From NCBI GenBank assembly GCA_046704245.1, contig JBJKSD010000021.1:1-14328 (forward strand): 14,328 nucleotides of DNA, given 5' to 3'. The notes beneath the pieces are model-generated. The model saw nothing but the letters and a program-made list of their open reading frames with translations, made no database searches and was not told where the DNA came from. Each line of letters opens with the position of its first letter. Position 1 is the stretch's first letter. Of this stretch, positions 1-6,242 are shown piece by piece. The translations under genes were made by a program, and so were the position numbers. The stretch comes from UBA660 sp046704245. Lineage in GTDB: Bacteria > Bacillota_I > Bacilli_A > RF39 > UBA660.

Positions 1-4
1 GCCA
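1..4 (+). tRNA. Possible 3' end of an upstream tRNA, cut by the window edge
   Basis: The window opens with GCCA, which could be the discriminator base plus the encoded CCA of a tRNA lying upstream. Two tRNA genes with encoded CCA follow immediately, so a tRNA cluster is plausible. Four bases cannot prove it. Confidence 0.25.
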
Positions 5-14
5 TAATTATTAT

Positions 15-91
15 GGCCCGTTGGTGAAGTGGTTTAACACACATGCCTTTCACGCATGCATACATGGGTTCAAATCCCGTACGGGTCACCA
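15..91 (+). tRNA. tRNA-Glu (anticodon TTC)
   Basis: A full cloverleaf can be folded. The acceptor arm GGCCCGT (15-21) pairs with ACGGGTC (81-87), including one G-T pair. The anticodon stem CATGC/GCATG (42-46/54-58) closes a seven-base loop with anticodon TTC at 49-51, and the T arm carries the usual GGGTTCAAATCCC. The discriminator is A88 and the CCA tail (89-91) is encoded. It lies 3 bases upstream of tRNA-Ser, so the two are probably co-transcribed from a promoter outside the window. Confidence 0.96.
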
Positions 92-94
92 TTT

Positions 95-185
95 GGAGCA
101 GTACTCAAGAGGCTGAAGAGGCGCCCCTGCTAAGGGTGTAGATCGGGTTTCCGGTGCGAGAGTTCAAATCTCTCCTGCTCCGCCA
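95..185 (+). tRNA. tRNA-Ser (anticodon GCT)
   Basis: This is a class II tRNA of 91 bases with the long variable arm expected for serine. The acceptor arm GGAGCAG (95-101) pairs with CTGCTCC (175-181), the discriminator is G182 and CCA is encoded at 183-185. The anticodon loop CTGCTAA gives anticodon GCT, reading AGC/AGT codons. The terminator at 191-212 ends the tRNA transcript. The last three bases start a 12-bp direct repeat that recurs at 2723, so this tRNA may have served as an insertion site. Confidence 0.96.
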
Positions 186-194
186 TTAATAAAA
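183..194 (+). repeat. Direct repeat, left copy (CCATTAATAAAA), at the tRNA-Ser 3' end
   Basis: CCATTAATAAAA begins in the encoded CCA of tRNA-Ser. The same 12 bases recur at 2723-2734, just past the ParB-like gene, so the copies bracket the methyltransferase/ParB-like module. This is the arrangement expected of attachment-site remnants at a tRNA gene. No integrase is present, and most of the repeat is low-complexity A/T, so the attachment-site reading is tentative. Confidence 0.5.
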
Positions 195-212
195 AACCTT
201 ATAGGTTTTTTT
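191..212 (+). terminator. Rho-independent terminator of the tRNA cluster
   Basis: AAAAAACCT (191-199) pairs with AGGTTTTTT (203-211) around the loop TAT, and the 3' arm is itself the T-run. It lies 5 bases after the CCA of tRNA-Ser. Confidence 0.8.
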
Positions 213-322
213 GGTTAGAATTATTATTTAATTAAATTTCTTAAAAATTATATAACAATTTATATCATTAAATAAAAAAATGTAAAATATAATTAAAAAC
301 TCTGGCCAAATATTAAAAAAAT

Positions 323-331
323 TGTTATAAT
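323..331 (+). promoter_or_regulatory. Extended -10 promoter of the DNA methyltransferase gene
   Basis: TGTTATAAT is a perfect TGn-TATAAT extended -10 element 24 bases upstream of the start codon. No good -35 box sits 16-18 bases further up, which is normal for extended -10 promoters. The stretch from 213 to 322 is A/T-rich and shows nothing else. A ribosome-binding site GAGGGTGAT follows at 344-352. Confidence 0.65.
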
Positions 332-355
332 GATATTGATGATGAGGGTGATTAA

Positions 356-1174
356 ATGAAAAATTATTCTCCTTTAAGATATCCTGGGGGCAAGGGTCAA
401 ATGTATAAAACAATTGAAAACATCATTCTTAATAATAACTTAATTGGATGTACTTATGTAGAGCCTTATGCTGGCGGAGCTTCAGTAGCATTAAATCTAC
501 TTTTTTATAATATAGTTGATAAAATTATTTTAAATGATTTTGATAGATCAATATTTTGTGTATGGGATAGTATCTTAAATAATACAGAAGAGTTTATTAG
601 GCTAATTATAGATACGCCAGTTACGATAGAAGAATGGGAAAAACAAAAAAAAATATATTTAAATCCGGAATCCAATAATTTGGAATTGGGATTTGCGACC
701 TTCTTTTTAAATAGAACAAATAGATCGGGTATAATAAAAGCTGGGCCAATAGGAGGAAGAAAACAAAATGGAAATTACTTGATTAGTTGTAGGTTCAATA
801 AAAAAGATTTAATTAAAAAAATTAAAAAAATATCATCTTATAAGAAAAAAATAAAGATTTATAATATTGATGCATTAAAATTGATTAATAAGGATTTTGG
901 TAATAATATATTTTTCTTTTTTGATCCTCCATATTATAAAAAAGGTTCTCAATTATATAATAACCACTATAGCCATAATGATCATGTAAAAATGGCTAAT
1001 GAAATTAAAAAATTAAATCATAATATAAAATGGATAGTAACTTATGATGATGTAAATGAAATAAAAGAAATTTATAAAGATTATATTCCTTTTAAATATA
1101 AGTTAAATTATAGTGTAGAAACCAAACGAAAAGGTTCTGAGATAATGTTTGCTAATAAAGAATTAATAATATAA
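356..1174 (+). CDS. D12-class (Dam-like) DNA adenine-N6 methyltransferase
   Basis: This 272-residue protein transfers a methyl group from S-adenosylmethionine to adenine N6 in DNA. The D12/Dam-family marks are in order: LRYPGGKGQ (residues 7-15) and EPYAGGA (36-42) form the AdoMet-binding region, and FFFDPPYYKKG (187-197) holds the catalytic DPPY at 190-193. NRTNRSG (119-125) is also typical. The length suits a complete family member. The start is supported by GAGGGTGAT 3 bases upstream of ATG. It faces a ParB-like gene and shares its terminator. Glycine codons are mixed (GGT 5 of 15) whereas the wall-polymer ATPase at 9487 uses GGT 13 of 18 times, which suggests transfer. It could be an orphan methylase or the modification half of a restriction-like system; the target site cannot be read from the sequence. 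Confidence 0.92.
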   Translation: MKNYSPLRYPGGKGQMYKTIENIILNNNLIGCTYVEPYAGGASVALNLLFYNIVDKIILNDFDRSIFCVWDSILNNTEEFIRLIIDTPVTIEEWEKQKKIYLNPESNNLELGFATFFLNRTNRSGIIKAGPIGGRKQNGNYLISCRFNKKDLIKKIKKISSYKKKIKIYNIDALKLINKDFGNNIFFFFDPPYYKKGSQLYNNHYSHNDHVKMANEIKKLNHNIKWIVTYDDVNEIKEIYKDYIPFKYKLNYSVETKRKGSEIMFANKELII

Positions 1175-1199
1175 AAAGCATTTATTAAAAATGCTTTTT
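1173..1199. terminator. Shared bidirectional terminator containing both stop codons
   Basis: AAAAAGCATTT (1173-1183) and AAATGCTTTTT (1189-1199) form a perfect 11-bp stem with a five-base loop. A-runs on one side and T-runs on the other make it work in both directions. Part of the methyltransferase stop (ends 1174) and the stop of the opposing ParB-like gene (1198-1200) lie inside it. Confidence 0.85.
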
Positions 1200-2649
1200 A
1201 TTCATTTAATATAGCATTAATTAAACCAAATAAACATAAATCTGTAAGGCGCTCCAAATCTTCGGGATGTGATTTTACTTTTTCGGGATGGTGAACGATT
1301 AAATCAAAATAATCTTTATTTGCATCACTTTTAGTAAAAAGTTTATATAATCTGAGTGTGGTGCTGTCTAAAAAAATATTTTTACTATAATTATTACAAA
1401 AGTTAATTAAATCTTTTAGACCTATGTCTCCTTCTTTCTTTTTCGTAACACTTTTTAAATTTCCCCATTCTCCTCTTTTTTTAATGAGATATTTTATAGA
1501 CTGTTCTAATAAACCTCTTATTAAAATTGCAGTCGAAATTGGGAATTCTTTATAAAATTTATTTTTTGAATTAGATAATTTTTTTAGTTCTCTGCTTATA
1601 TCTAATATTCCATGGTTTTCTGGATTAGATGAATCAACTGTTTTTAATGTTAAATATTCAAATTTTAAGCCACCATTATCTGGTACTTCCTCTTTTAATG
1701 ATGTTGAAATGGTTGCGACGCCAACACTTGTTCCAATATCTGTAAAATTATGAGAAAAGCCATCAAAATGTGCTGTATCTTTTTTTGAGGAATCTATAGT
1801 GTTCGTAGCTAATGATTTTGCTATTTCTAAATCTTTTTTTGGATTTATAAATAAAGCCATAACTTTTTTTACATATTCAATTCTATCATTTTTATTAAGC
1901 CTTGTATTTAGAGTTTTTTCTTCCCCATTTATATTAATAGTTATTACGTTTATAATGTCTTCAATAATTTGAGTTAAAACCCTTTTTATTAATGAAGAAT
2001 TTATTTTTGAATTTCCTTCCTTATCAAGTTTTAATAGATCATTTTTAATTTCTTTAGTGTTTAATATTCTTTCAATTGTAGAAAGGTTTTTAATTTTAGT
2101 AATGTCTAATGTAGGTAAATTTTTCTTTATTACTTTGTAAGCAAAAGAGACTTCTCCAAAAACTTCTTCCTTAAATCTGTTTTGTTGCATTCTATTCCAT
2201 TTTTTTGCATTAGGATAATTAGTATCATCTGTATGAATTGATAAAAGATAAGGAATTGCATCTTCTTTTCTATCATAAACAACGCATTCAAAATTGTGGA
2301 GATTTTCTATTTCTTTATTTGGTAATGCTTTAAATAATTTATTTAATCTAGTATATTGTTTATCACTAAGTATTTTATCAGAATTTATTAGTGCTTTTAC
2401 AGCAGTCATCCTTCTGTTACCATCTAATAAAACATAAAATCCTTTTTTCTTAGATAATTCTATAACTGATAAAACTTGTGTTGGAAAATAACCATAATTA
2501 GCAATGCTATATGCAAGATTATACATTCCATCTACATCTTCATCAATTAAGTGTTTCATTGCTTTTTGTTCTAAATTTACAGCTTTATGTCTTGGATTCC
2601 TAACATTTATTATTAGGTGGTCAATATCTATTTTTTTTCTTAACATCAT
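1198..2649 (-). CDS. ParB/Srx-fold domain protein with large unassigned C-terminal region
   Basis: This is a 483-residue protein. The N-terminal ~90 residues look like a ParB-like domain: NPR at 18-20, LAYSIANYGYFP (45-56), then LLDGNRRMTAVKAL (74-87), matching the G-[NE]-RR-x-x-A-x-K box. It lacks an obvious ParB helix-turn-helix, so it is not a clear chromosome-partition ParB; in related DUF262-type proteins this fold acts as an NTPase or nuclease. The C-terminal ~115 residues are helical and end with a VHHP...SHPEDL segment (about 452-463), resembling all-helical domains I associate with defence-type proteins; that is a weak resemblance. GAGGTGAT (2658-2665) precedes a tandem ATGATG start, so 2649 or 2646 may be used. 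It converges on the DNA methyltransferase, suggesting a functional pair. The true activity is unknown. Confidence 0.75.
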   Translation of the reverse strand: MMLRKKIDIDHLIINVRNPRHKAVNLEQKAMKHLIDEDVDGMYNLAYSIANYGYFPTQVLSVIELSKKKGFYVLLDGNRRMTAVKALINSDKILSDKQYTRLNKLFKALPNKEIENLHNFECVVYDRKEDAIPYLLSIHTDDTNYPNAKKWNRMQQNRFKEEVFGEVSFAYKVIKKNLPTLDITKIKNLSTIERILNTKEIKNDLLKLDKEGNSKINSSLIKRVLTQIIEDIINVITININGEEKTLNTRLNKNDRIEYVKKVMALFINPKKDLEIAKSLATNTIDSSKKDTAHFDGFSHNFTDIGTSVGVATISTSLKEEVPDNGGLKFEYLTLKTVDSSNPENHGILDISRELKKLSNSKNKFYKEFPISTAILIRGLLEQSIKYLIKKRGEWGNLKSVTKKKEGDIGLKDLINFCNNYSKNIFLDSTTLRLYKLFTKSDANKDYFDLIVHHPEKVKSHPEDLERLTDLCLFGLINAILNE

Positions 2650-2671
2650 ATAAAAATATCACCTCAGCCTA

Positions 2672-2680
2672 ATTTTACCA
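2672..2680 (-). promoter_or_regulatory. Candidate extended -10 promoter of the ParB-like gene
   Basis: Read on the minus strand the sequence is TGGTAAAAT, an extended -10 (TGn plus TAAAAT, one mismatch to TATAAT). It lies just upstream of the GAGGTGAT ribosome-binding site. No convincing -35 box is visible. Confidence 0.45.
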
Positions 2681-2722
2681 TAATTTAGTATTTTTTTCTA
2701 TAATTCCTGTTTAACCAACTAT

Positions 2723-2734
2723 CCATTAATAAAA
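2723..2734 (+). repeat. Direct repeat, right copy (CCATTAATAAAA)
   Basis: This is a perfect 12-bp copy of the sequence at 183-194 that starts in the tRNA-Ser CCA. It lies upstream of the ParB-like gene and its promoter, at the expected outer edge of the methyltransferase/ParB-like module. It would be the distal attachment site if the module once integrated at the tRNA gene. Confidence 0.5.
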
Positions 2735-2756
2735 TATAGAAATAAAGAAGGAAAAA

Positions 2757-2765
2757 TGATAAAAT
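2757..2765 (+). promoter_or_regulatory. Weak candidate extended -10 promoter for the GNAT gene
   Basis: TGATAAAAT fits TGn plus a one-mismatch -10 and lies 84 bases upstream of the GNAT start. There is no recognisable -35. An alternative start point near 2818-2823 (TATTAA) cannot be excluded. Confidence 0.3.
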
Positions 2766-2848
2766 TTAAGAAGAATAATATTAGATGAGATTAGTATGAA
2801 GTAATGTTTGGTTAAAGTATTAACCTAGAATTTTTTTTGGAGTGGACA

Positions 2849-3436
2849 ATGATTAGATATTCGGTTGTGCCGTTAGCTGATTATATTCAAGAATTTGGGG
2901 AGACTAGCTACTATAAATTAATTAATGATTTTAAAGTGGAAAAAGATAACGATGTGCAGAATTTTTTAAATAATCACGCTTTATCTTTTGATAGAGAAAA
3001 TATCGGTAAAACATATTTAATTATTAATGTTGATTGGGCAAACGAAGAGAATCGCAATGAATTAGCGGGATATTTTACTTTAGCTAACAATAAAGCAATA
3101 GATGTAAGCGATATGACCAAAAGTGCTAAGCGACGTTTTTTTGGTAGTGCAGCAGGATATATTGATCGAAATCAAGAGGGAGCGTTCTTAATTGGCCAGT
3201 TGGCGCGAAATGATAAATATAATAAAAATGAATTGCCAGGCGATATTATTTTAAAGGAAATATATTTGATAATTTCAAATTTAGTAGAAAAAGCAGGGGG
3301 AAGAATTATTGTATTGGAATGTAAAGAAGAGTTAAGAACTTATTATGAATCAAAAGGATTTAGATATATAAAAACAAATAGCCAAGAATTAAATATATTA
3401 ATCAGAAGGACAGATGAAATAAAAATTGTGTCTTAA
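2849..3436 (+). CDS. GNAT-fold N-acetyltransferase, possible toxin of a toxin-antitoxin pair
   Basis: The protein is 195 residues from the preferred ATG at 2849, which has GGAG (2839-2842) six bases upstream; an in-frame TTG at 2837 would overlap that site. The region GYFTLANNKAI (74-84), AFLIGQLARNDKYNK (112-126) and GGRIIVLECKEELRTYYESKGF (150-171) matches the order of strands and helices in GNAT acetyltransferases, the last part being the Y-x-x-x-G-F end of the fold. This IGQL...GGRI-VECK pattern resembles GNAT proteins common in Bacillota accessory DNA. The canonical acetyl-CoA loop is not clear (LPGDIIL, 129-135). The following 57-residue gene may encode its antitoxin. The substrate, whether aminoacyl-tRNA as in TacT toxins or another, is not known. 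Confidence 0.7.
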   Translation: MIRYSVVPLADYIQEFGETSYYKLINDFKVEKDNDVQNFLNNHALSFDRENIGKTYLIINVDWANEENRNELAGYFTLANNKAIDVSDMTKSAKRRFFGSAAGYIDRNQEGAFLIGQLARNDKYNKNELPGDIILKEIYLIISNLVEKAGGRIIVLECKEELRTYYESKGFRYIKTNSQELNILIRRTDEIKIVS

Positions 3437-3459
3437 TTATGTATTAAAATAAAAAAAGA

Positions 3460-3468
3460 TGATATAAT
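3460..3468 (+). promoter_or_regulatory. Extended -10 promoter of the 57-residue gene
   Basis: TGATATAAT is a perfect TGn-TATAAT element between the GNAT stop (3436) and the small gene's ATG (3490). It would give a leader of about 15 bases. An independent promoter means the small protein can be made without the GNAT gene, as an antitoxin would need. Confidence 0.65.
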
Positions 3469-3489
3469 GTAGTAAGGATGTGAGAGAAT

Positions 3490-3663
3490 ATGGCTACAAT
3501 TAGTTTTAGAAAAGATATAAAAGTCAATAAAAAAGAAGGTAATATACTTGCCGATGCTTTTGCTTCTAAATCAAAACCTATAAAAGTAGAAAAACATAGT
3601 AAAAATAGTATACCGGCTTCTGAATATTTTAGTATGGCAAAAAATAAAGAATCATATAGATAA
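3490..3663 (+). CDS. Small basic protein of 57 residues, candidate antitoxin
   Basis: An ATG at 3490 opens a 57-codon frame ending in TAA at 3661-3663. It has a perfect extended -10 promoter just upstream and a strong terminator directly after the stop, so it is a well-delimited gene despite its size. The start MATISFRKDIKV looks like the N-terminal beta strand of ribbon-helix-helix or RelB-like antitoxins; the remainder is rich in Lys and Ser and ends with SEYFSMAKNKESYR. A purine-rich GTGAGAG lies 3 bases before the ATG. It follows the GNAT gene in the same direction. The antitoxin role is an inference from size, promoter and position; no family could be firmly assigned. Confidence 0.6.
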   Translation: MATISFRKDIKVNKKEGNILADAFASKSKPIKVEKHSKNSIPASEYFSMAKNKESYR

Positions 3664-3664
3664 T

Positions 3665-3688
3665 AAGAGGAATTAAACCCTCTTTTTT
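3665..3688 (+). terminator. Rho-independent terminator after the 57-residue gene
   Basis: AAGAGG (3665-3670) pairs with CCTCTT (3679-3684) and a T-run follows. It begins 2 bases after the stop codon. Confidence 0.75.
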
Positions 3689-3697
3689 ATTTTCTTT

Positions 3698-3730
3698 AAA
3701 AAGATGTAATTAAATAACATCTTTTTTTTT
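3698..3730 (+). terminator. Second, tandem terminator
   Basis: AAAAAGATGT (3698-3707) and ACATCTTTTT (3717-3726) form a perfect 10-bp stem with a nine-base loop, followed by more T. With the preceding hairpin it insulates the wall-polymer operon from upstream transcription. Confidence 0.75.
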
Positions 3731-3735
3731 ATAAT
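3730..3735 (+). promoter_or_regulatory. Candidate -10 of the wall-polymer operon
   Basis: TATAAT lies 28 bases before the first gene of the operon and overlaps the T-run of the preceding terminator. No convincing -35 is visible, because the spacer and -35 region fall in the terminator hairpin. A ribosome-binding site AAGGGGG (3751-3757) follows. Confidence 0.4.
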
Positions 3736-3762
3736 TTAACAGGAGTATATAAGGGGGATTAT

Positions 3763-5115
3763 ATGAAAAGAGTTATTACTTATGGTACTTTTGATTTATT
3801 TCATGAAGGTCATTATAATATCTTAAAAAGAGCTAAAGAATTGGGTGATTATTTAATAGTTGGTGTTACATCTACTAATTATGATCGTAGTAGAGGTAAA
3901 CTTAATGTGCAACAAAATTTAATGGAGCGAATTAAGAATGTTCAAGCGAGTGGATTTGCTGATGAAATAATAGTAGAAGAGTATGAAGGTCAAAAGATTA
4001 GAGATATTCAAGAGAAGAAAGTAGATATCTTTGCTATTGGGTCTGATTGGTTAGGTAAGTTTGATTATTTAAAGGAATATTGTGAGGTAATATATTTAGA
4101 AAGAACTAAGGGTATATCTAGTACTTTACTTAGGAATGAAAGAAATGGGATAGTTAGATTAGGTATAGTAGGTACTGGTAGAATAGCTAATAGGTTAGTA
4201 ATGGAAGCTGGTTTTGTTAGTGGTATGCATATTGAGGGTGTATATGGTCATAAGTTTGATTCAGCTACTAAATTTGCTACTAAATATCAATTATCTTTTG
4301 CTACTGATAAGTATGATGATTTTTTATCTAAGGTAGATGCTGTATACATTGCTACACCTCATTTAACGCATTTTAAGTATGCTAGGGACGCTATTTTGAG
4401 TAAGAAGCATGTTTTATGTGAAAAACCTCTCGTTTTATCTGAGAAAGAGGCTATTGAGTTATATCAATTAGCTGATAAAAATAATGTTGTTTTATTAGAA
4501 GCTATTAAAACAGCATATACTCCAGCTTTCTTAAAATTAATAGGCGTAGCTAAAAGTGGTGCTATTGGGTATATCAGAAATATCGATGCTACTTTTACTA
4601 AATTAGTAGAAAATAATACTAGAGAATTAGATATTAACCAAGCTGGTGGTAGTATGACTGAACTAAGTTCTTATCCCTTATTGATTATTATTAAATTATT
4701 AGGGACTAACATTAATGATTTTAATTGCTTTTATTTAACTGATAGTAATAATGTTGATCTATTTACTAAATTTAATTTAATCTATCATAATACTATTGCT
4801 ACTGGTAAAGTAGGATTGGGGGTTAAATCAGAAGGCGATCTAATCATATCTGGTACTTTAGGATATATCTATGTTCCAGCTCCTTGGTGGAAAACTGAAT
4901 ATTTTGAAGTAAGATATGAAGATATTAATAATAATAAAAAATATTTTGAAAAATTTGAAGGTGATGGTTTAAGGTATGAATTAGCTACTTTTATTACTAT
5001 GATTAATAATAAACAATTAAGAACTTATATGTTATTCCCCGAAGAATCAATCAAGATAGTAAGTTTAATCGAAAAGTTTTTAGTAATAAAAAATGATAAA
5101 AAAGCCCATAAATAA
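3763..5115 (+). CDS. TagD-like cytidylyltransferase fused to Gfo/Idh/MocA oxidoreductase
   Basis: This is a two-domain, 450-residue cytoplasmic enzyme. Residues 1-~127 are a glycerol-3-phosphate cytidylyltransferase-like domain, with GTFD at 8-11, HEGH at 14-17 and the C-terminal RTKGISST signature at 114-121; the family makes CDP-glycerol or a similar CDP-alcohol from CTP. Residues ~131-445 are a Gfo/Idh/MocA dehydrogenase, with the Rossmann loop LGIVGTGRIA (133-142), IATPHLTH (196-203) and CEKPL (219-223), the EKP motif carrying the family's catalytic Lys. The fusion suggests that an NAD(P)-dependent step on the polyol or its CDP derivative is coupled to activation, as CDP-ribitol synthesis couples a reductase with a cytidylyltransferase. 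The exact substrate is unknown. It is the first gene of a five-gene operon. Confidence 0.88.
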   Translation: MKRVITYGTFDLFHEGHYNILKRAKELGDYLIVGVTSTNYDRSRGKLNVQQNLMERIKNVQASGFADEIIVEEYEGQKIRDIQEKKVDIFAIGSDWLGKFDYLKEYCEVIYLERTKGISSTLLRNERNGIVRLGIVGTGRIANRLVMEAGFVSGMHIEGVYGHKFDSATKFATKYQLSFATDKYDDFLSKVDAVYIATPHLTHFKYARDAILSKKHVLCEKPLVLSEKEAIELYQLADKNNVVLLEAIKTAYTPAFLKLIGVAKSGAIGYIRNIDATFTKLVENNTRELDINQAGGSMTELSSYPLLIIIKLLGTNINDFNCFYLTDSNNVDLFTKFNLIYHNTIATGKVGLGVKSEGDLIISGTLGYIYVPAPWWKTEYFEVRYEDINNNKKYFEKFEGDGLRYELATFITMINNKQLRTYMLFPEESIKIVSLIEKFLVIKNDKKAHK

Positions 5116-5138
5116 TAATAGATATTATGGGTGATAAA

Positions 5139-6227
5139 ATGAAAATAATAATTAATATAGGTAAATTAATAGCGCGCTTTATATATTGGATCTTTAAATT
5201 ATTACCAATCCAAGATAAGATTGTTTTTATCAGTCGTTTTACTAATGAAACATCGATTGATTTTACTTTGTTAATAAATAAAATAAAAGAAGCTTCCCCT
5301 CATACTAAAATAATAGTTTTAAATCATAAGCTGAGTCATAAATTCTTTTATCTTTTTAGTATGTTAGAAGAAATGTATCATCTAGCTACTGCTAAAGTAT
5401 GTATTATCGATAGTTATATTATCTCAGTAAGTATTTTAAATCATAAAAAAGGTCTAAAAATATTTCAATTATGGCATGCGTTAGGAGCTATTAAAAAGTT
5501 TGGTCATCAAATATTAGATATGAAGGAAGGTAGTTCTAAACAGATAGCTAATCTAATGCATATGCATAAGAACTATACTTATGTTTTATGTGGTAGTGAT
5601 GCTACTAAACCTTTTTATATTGAAGCTTTTAATGTCGATGACCATAAGTTATTAACCATTCCTTTACCAAGAGTCGATTATCTATTAGATGATCAGCAGC
5701 GGCTATTAAATGAAGAGTTAATTTTAAATAGATATCCGAAATTAAGAACTAAAAGAAATATCTTATATGCTCCAACTTTTCGTAAACATGGTCATCTTAC
5801 TATCGACAACTTAATAAAAGATCTTGATTACGATAAATATAATCTTATTATTAAAAAACATCCCCATGACCATACTAAATTAGAAGCTAATGATCATGTT
5901 ATTATCGATAATGATTTTAATATCTTACAGTTATTATCAATTGCTGACTATATTATTACTGATTATTCAGCAGTTGCTTTTGAAGCTGCCATTTTAGATA
6001 TTCCCCTCTTTTTTTATGTTTATGATATTGAAGAATATCAAAATAATAGAGGCTTAAATATTAACTTATATAAAGACTTTCCTAAAGTAACTTTTAAAGA
6101 TGCCAATCAATTAATTAAAGCTCTAAATGAAGATTATGATTATCGTCCATTACATAATTTTAAAAAGAAATATGTTTCAATATTAGATGGAACAGTAACT
6201 GATAAAATATATAATTTATTATTATAA
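5139..6227 (+). CDS. TagB/TagF-like CDP-polyol phosphate transferase
   Basis: This 362-residue peripheral membrane GT-B-type enzyme is predicted to transfer a polyol-phosphate unit from a CDP-polyol to a lipid-linked acceptor. Motifs are FQLWHALGAIKKFG (109-122; the conserved His is 113), LYAPTFR (209-215), IIKKHPHDH (237-245) and ITDYSAVAFEAA (273-284), all typical of the glycerophosphotransferase family. The hydrophobic N-terminus, about residues 10-24, may help attach it to the membrane. Start choice: an upstream in-frame ATG at 5127 has no ribosome-binding site, whereas ATG 5139 is preceded by GGGTGAT (5129-5135), this genome's usual form. The length fits TagB-like primases or short polymerases rather than full TagF. 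It could prime the chain that the next gene extends. Confidence 0.88.
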   Translation: MKIIINIGKLIARFIYWIFKLLPIQDKIVFISRFTNETSIDFTLLINKIKEASPHTKIIVLNHKLSHKFFYLFSMLEEMYHLATAKVCIIDSYIISVSILNHKKGLKIFQLWHALGAIKKFGHQILDMKEGSSKQIANLMHMHKNYTYVLCGSDATKPFYIEAFNVDDHKLLTIPLPRVDYLLDDQQRLLNEELILNRYPKLRTKRNILYAPTFRKHGHLTIDNLIKDLDYDKYNLIIKKHPHDHTKLEANDHVIIDNDFNILQLLSIADYIITDYSAVAFEAAILDIPLFFYVYDIEEYQNNRGLNINLYKDFPKVTFKDANQLIKALNEDYDYRPLHNFKKKYVSILDGTVTDKIYNLLL

Positions 6228-6242
6228 CTAGGAGGCAATAAT

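Larger units (their letters stand above)
2710..2825. promoter_or_regulatory. Repeated GGTTAA half-sites between the divergent ParB-like and GNAT genes
   Basis: TTTAACCAA (2710-2718) is the exact reverse complement of TTGGTTAAA (2808-2816). The latter is also part of a local inverted repeat, GGTTAA-AGTA-TTAACC (2810-2825), lying just before the GNAT ribosome-binding site. Three copies of one half-site in a divergent intergenic region could be operators for a regulator. No regulator gene is adjacent, and the sequences are A/T-rich, so chance is possible. Confidence 0.35.

Noticed and set aside
228..413. Open frame of 61 codons on the minus strand
   Set aside because: It overlaps the methyltransferase promoter and start, has low-complexity composition and no ribosome-binding site.
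2837..2848. TTG start adding four residues to the GNAT protein
   Set aside because: The TTG overlaps the GGAG ribosome-binding site used by the better ATG at 2849.
5127..5138. Upstream ATG for the TagB/TagF-like gene
   Set aside because: It has no ribosome-binding site and precedes the GGGTGAT site that fits ATG 5139.
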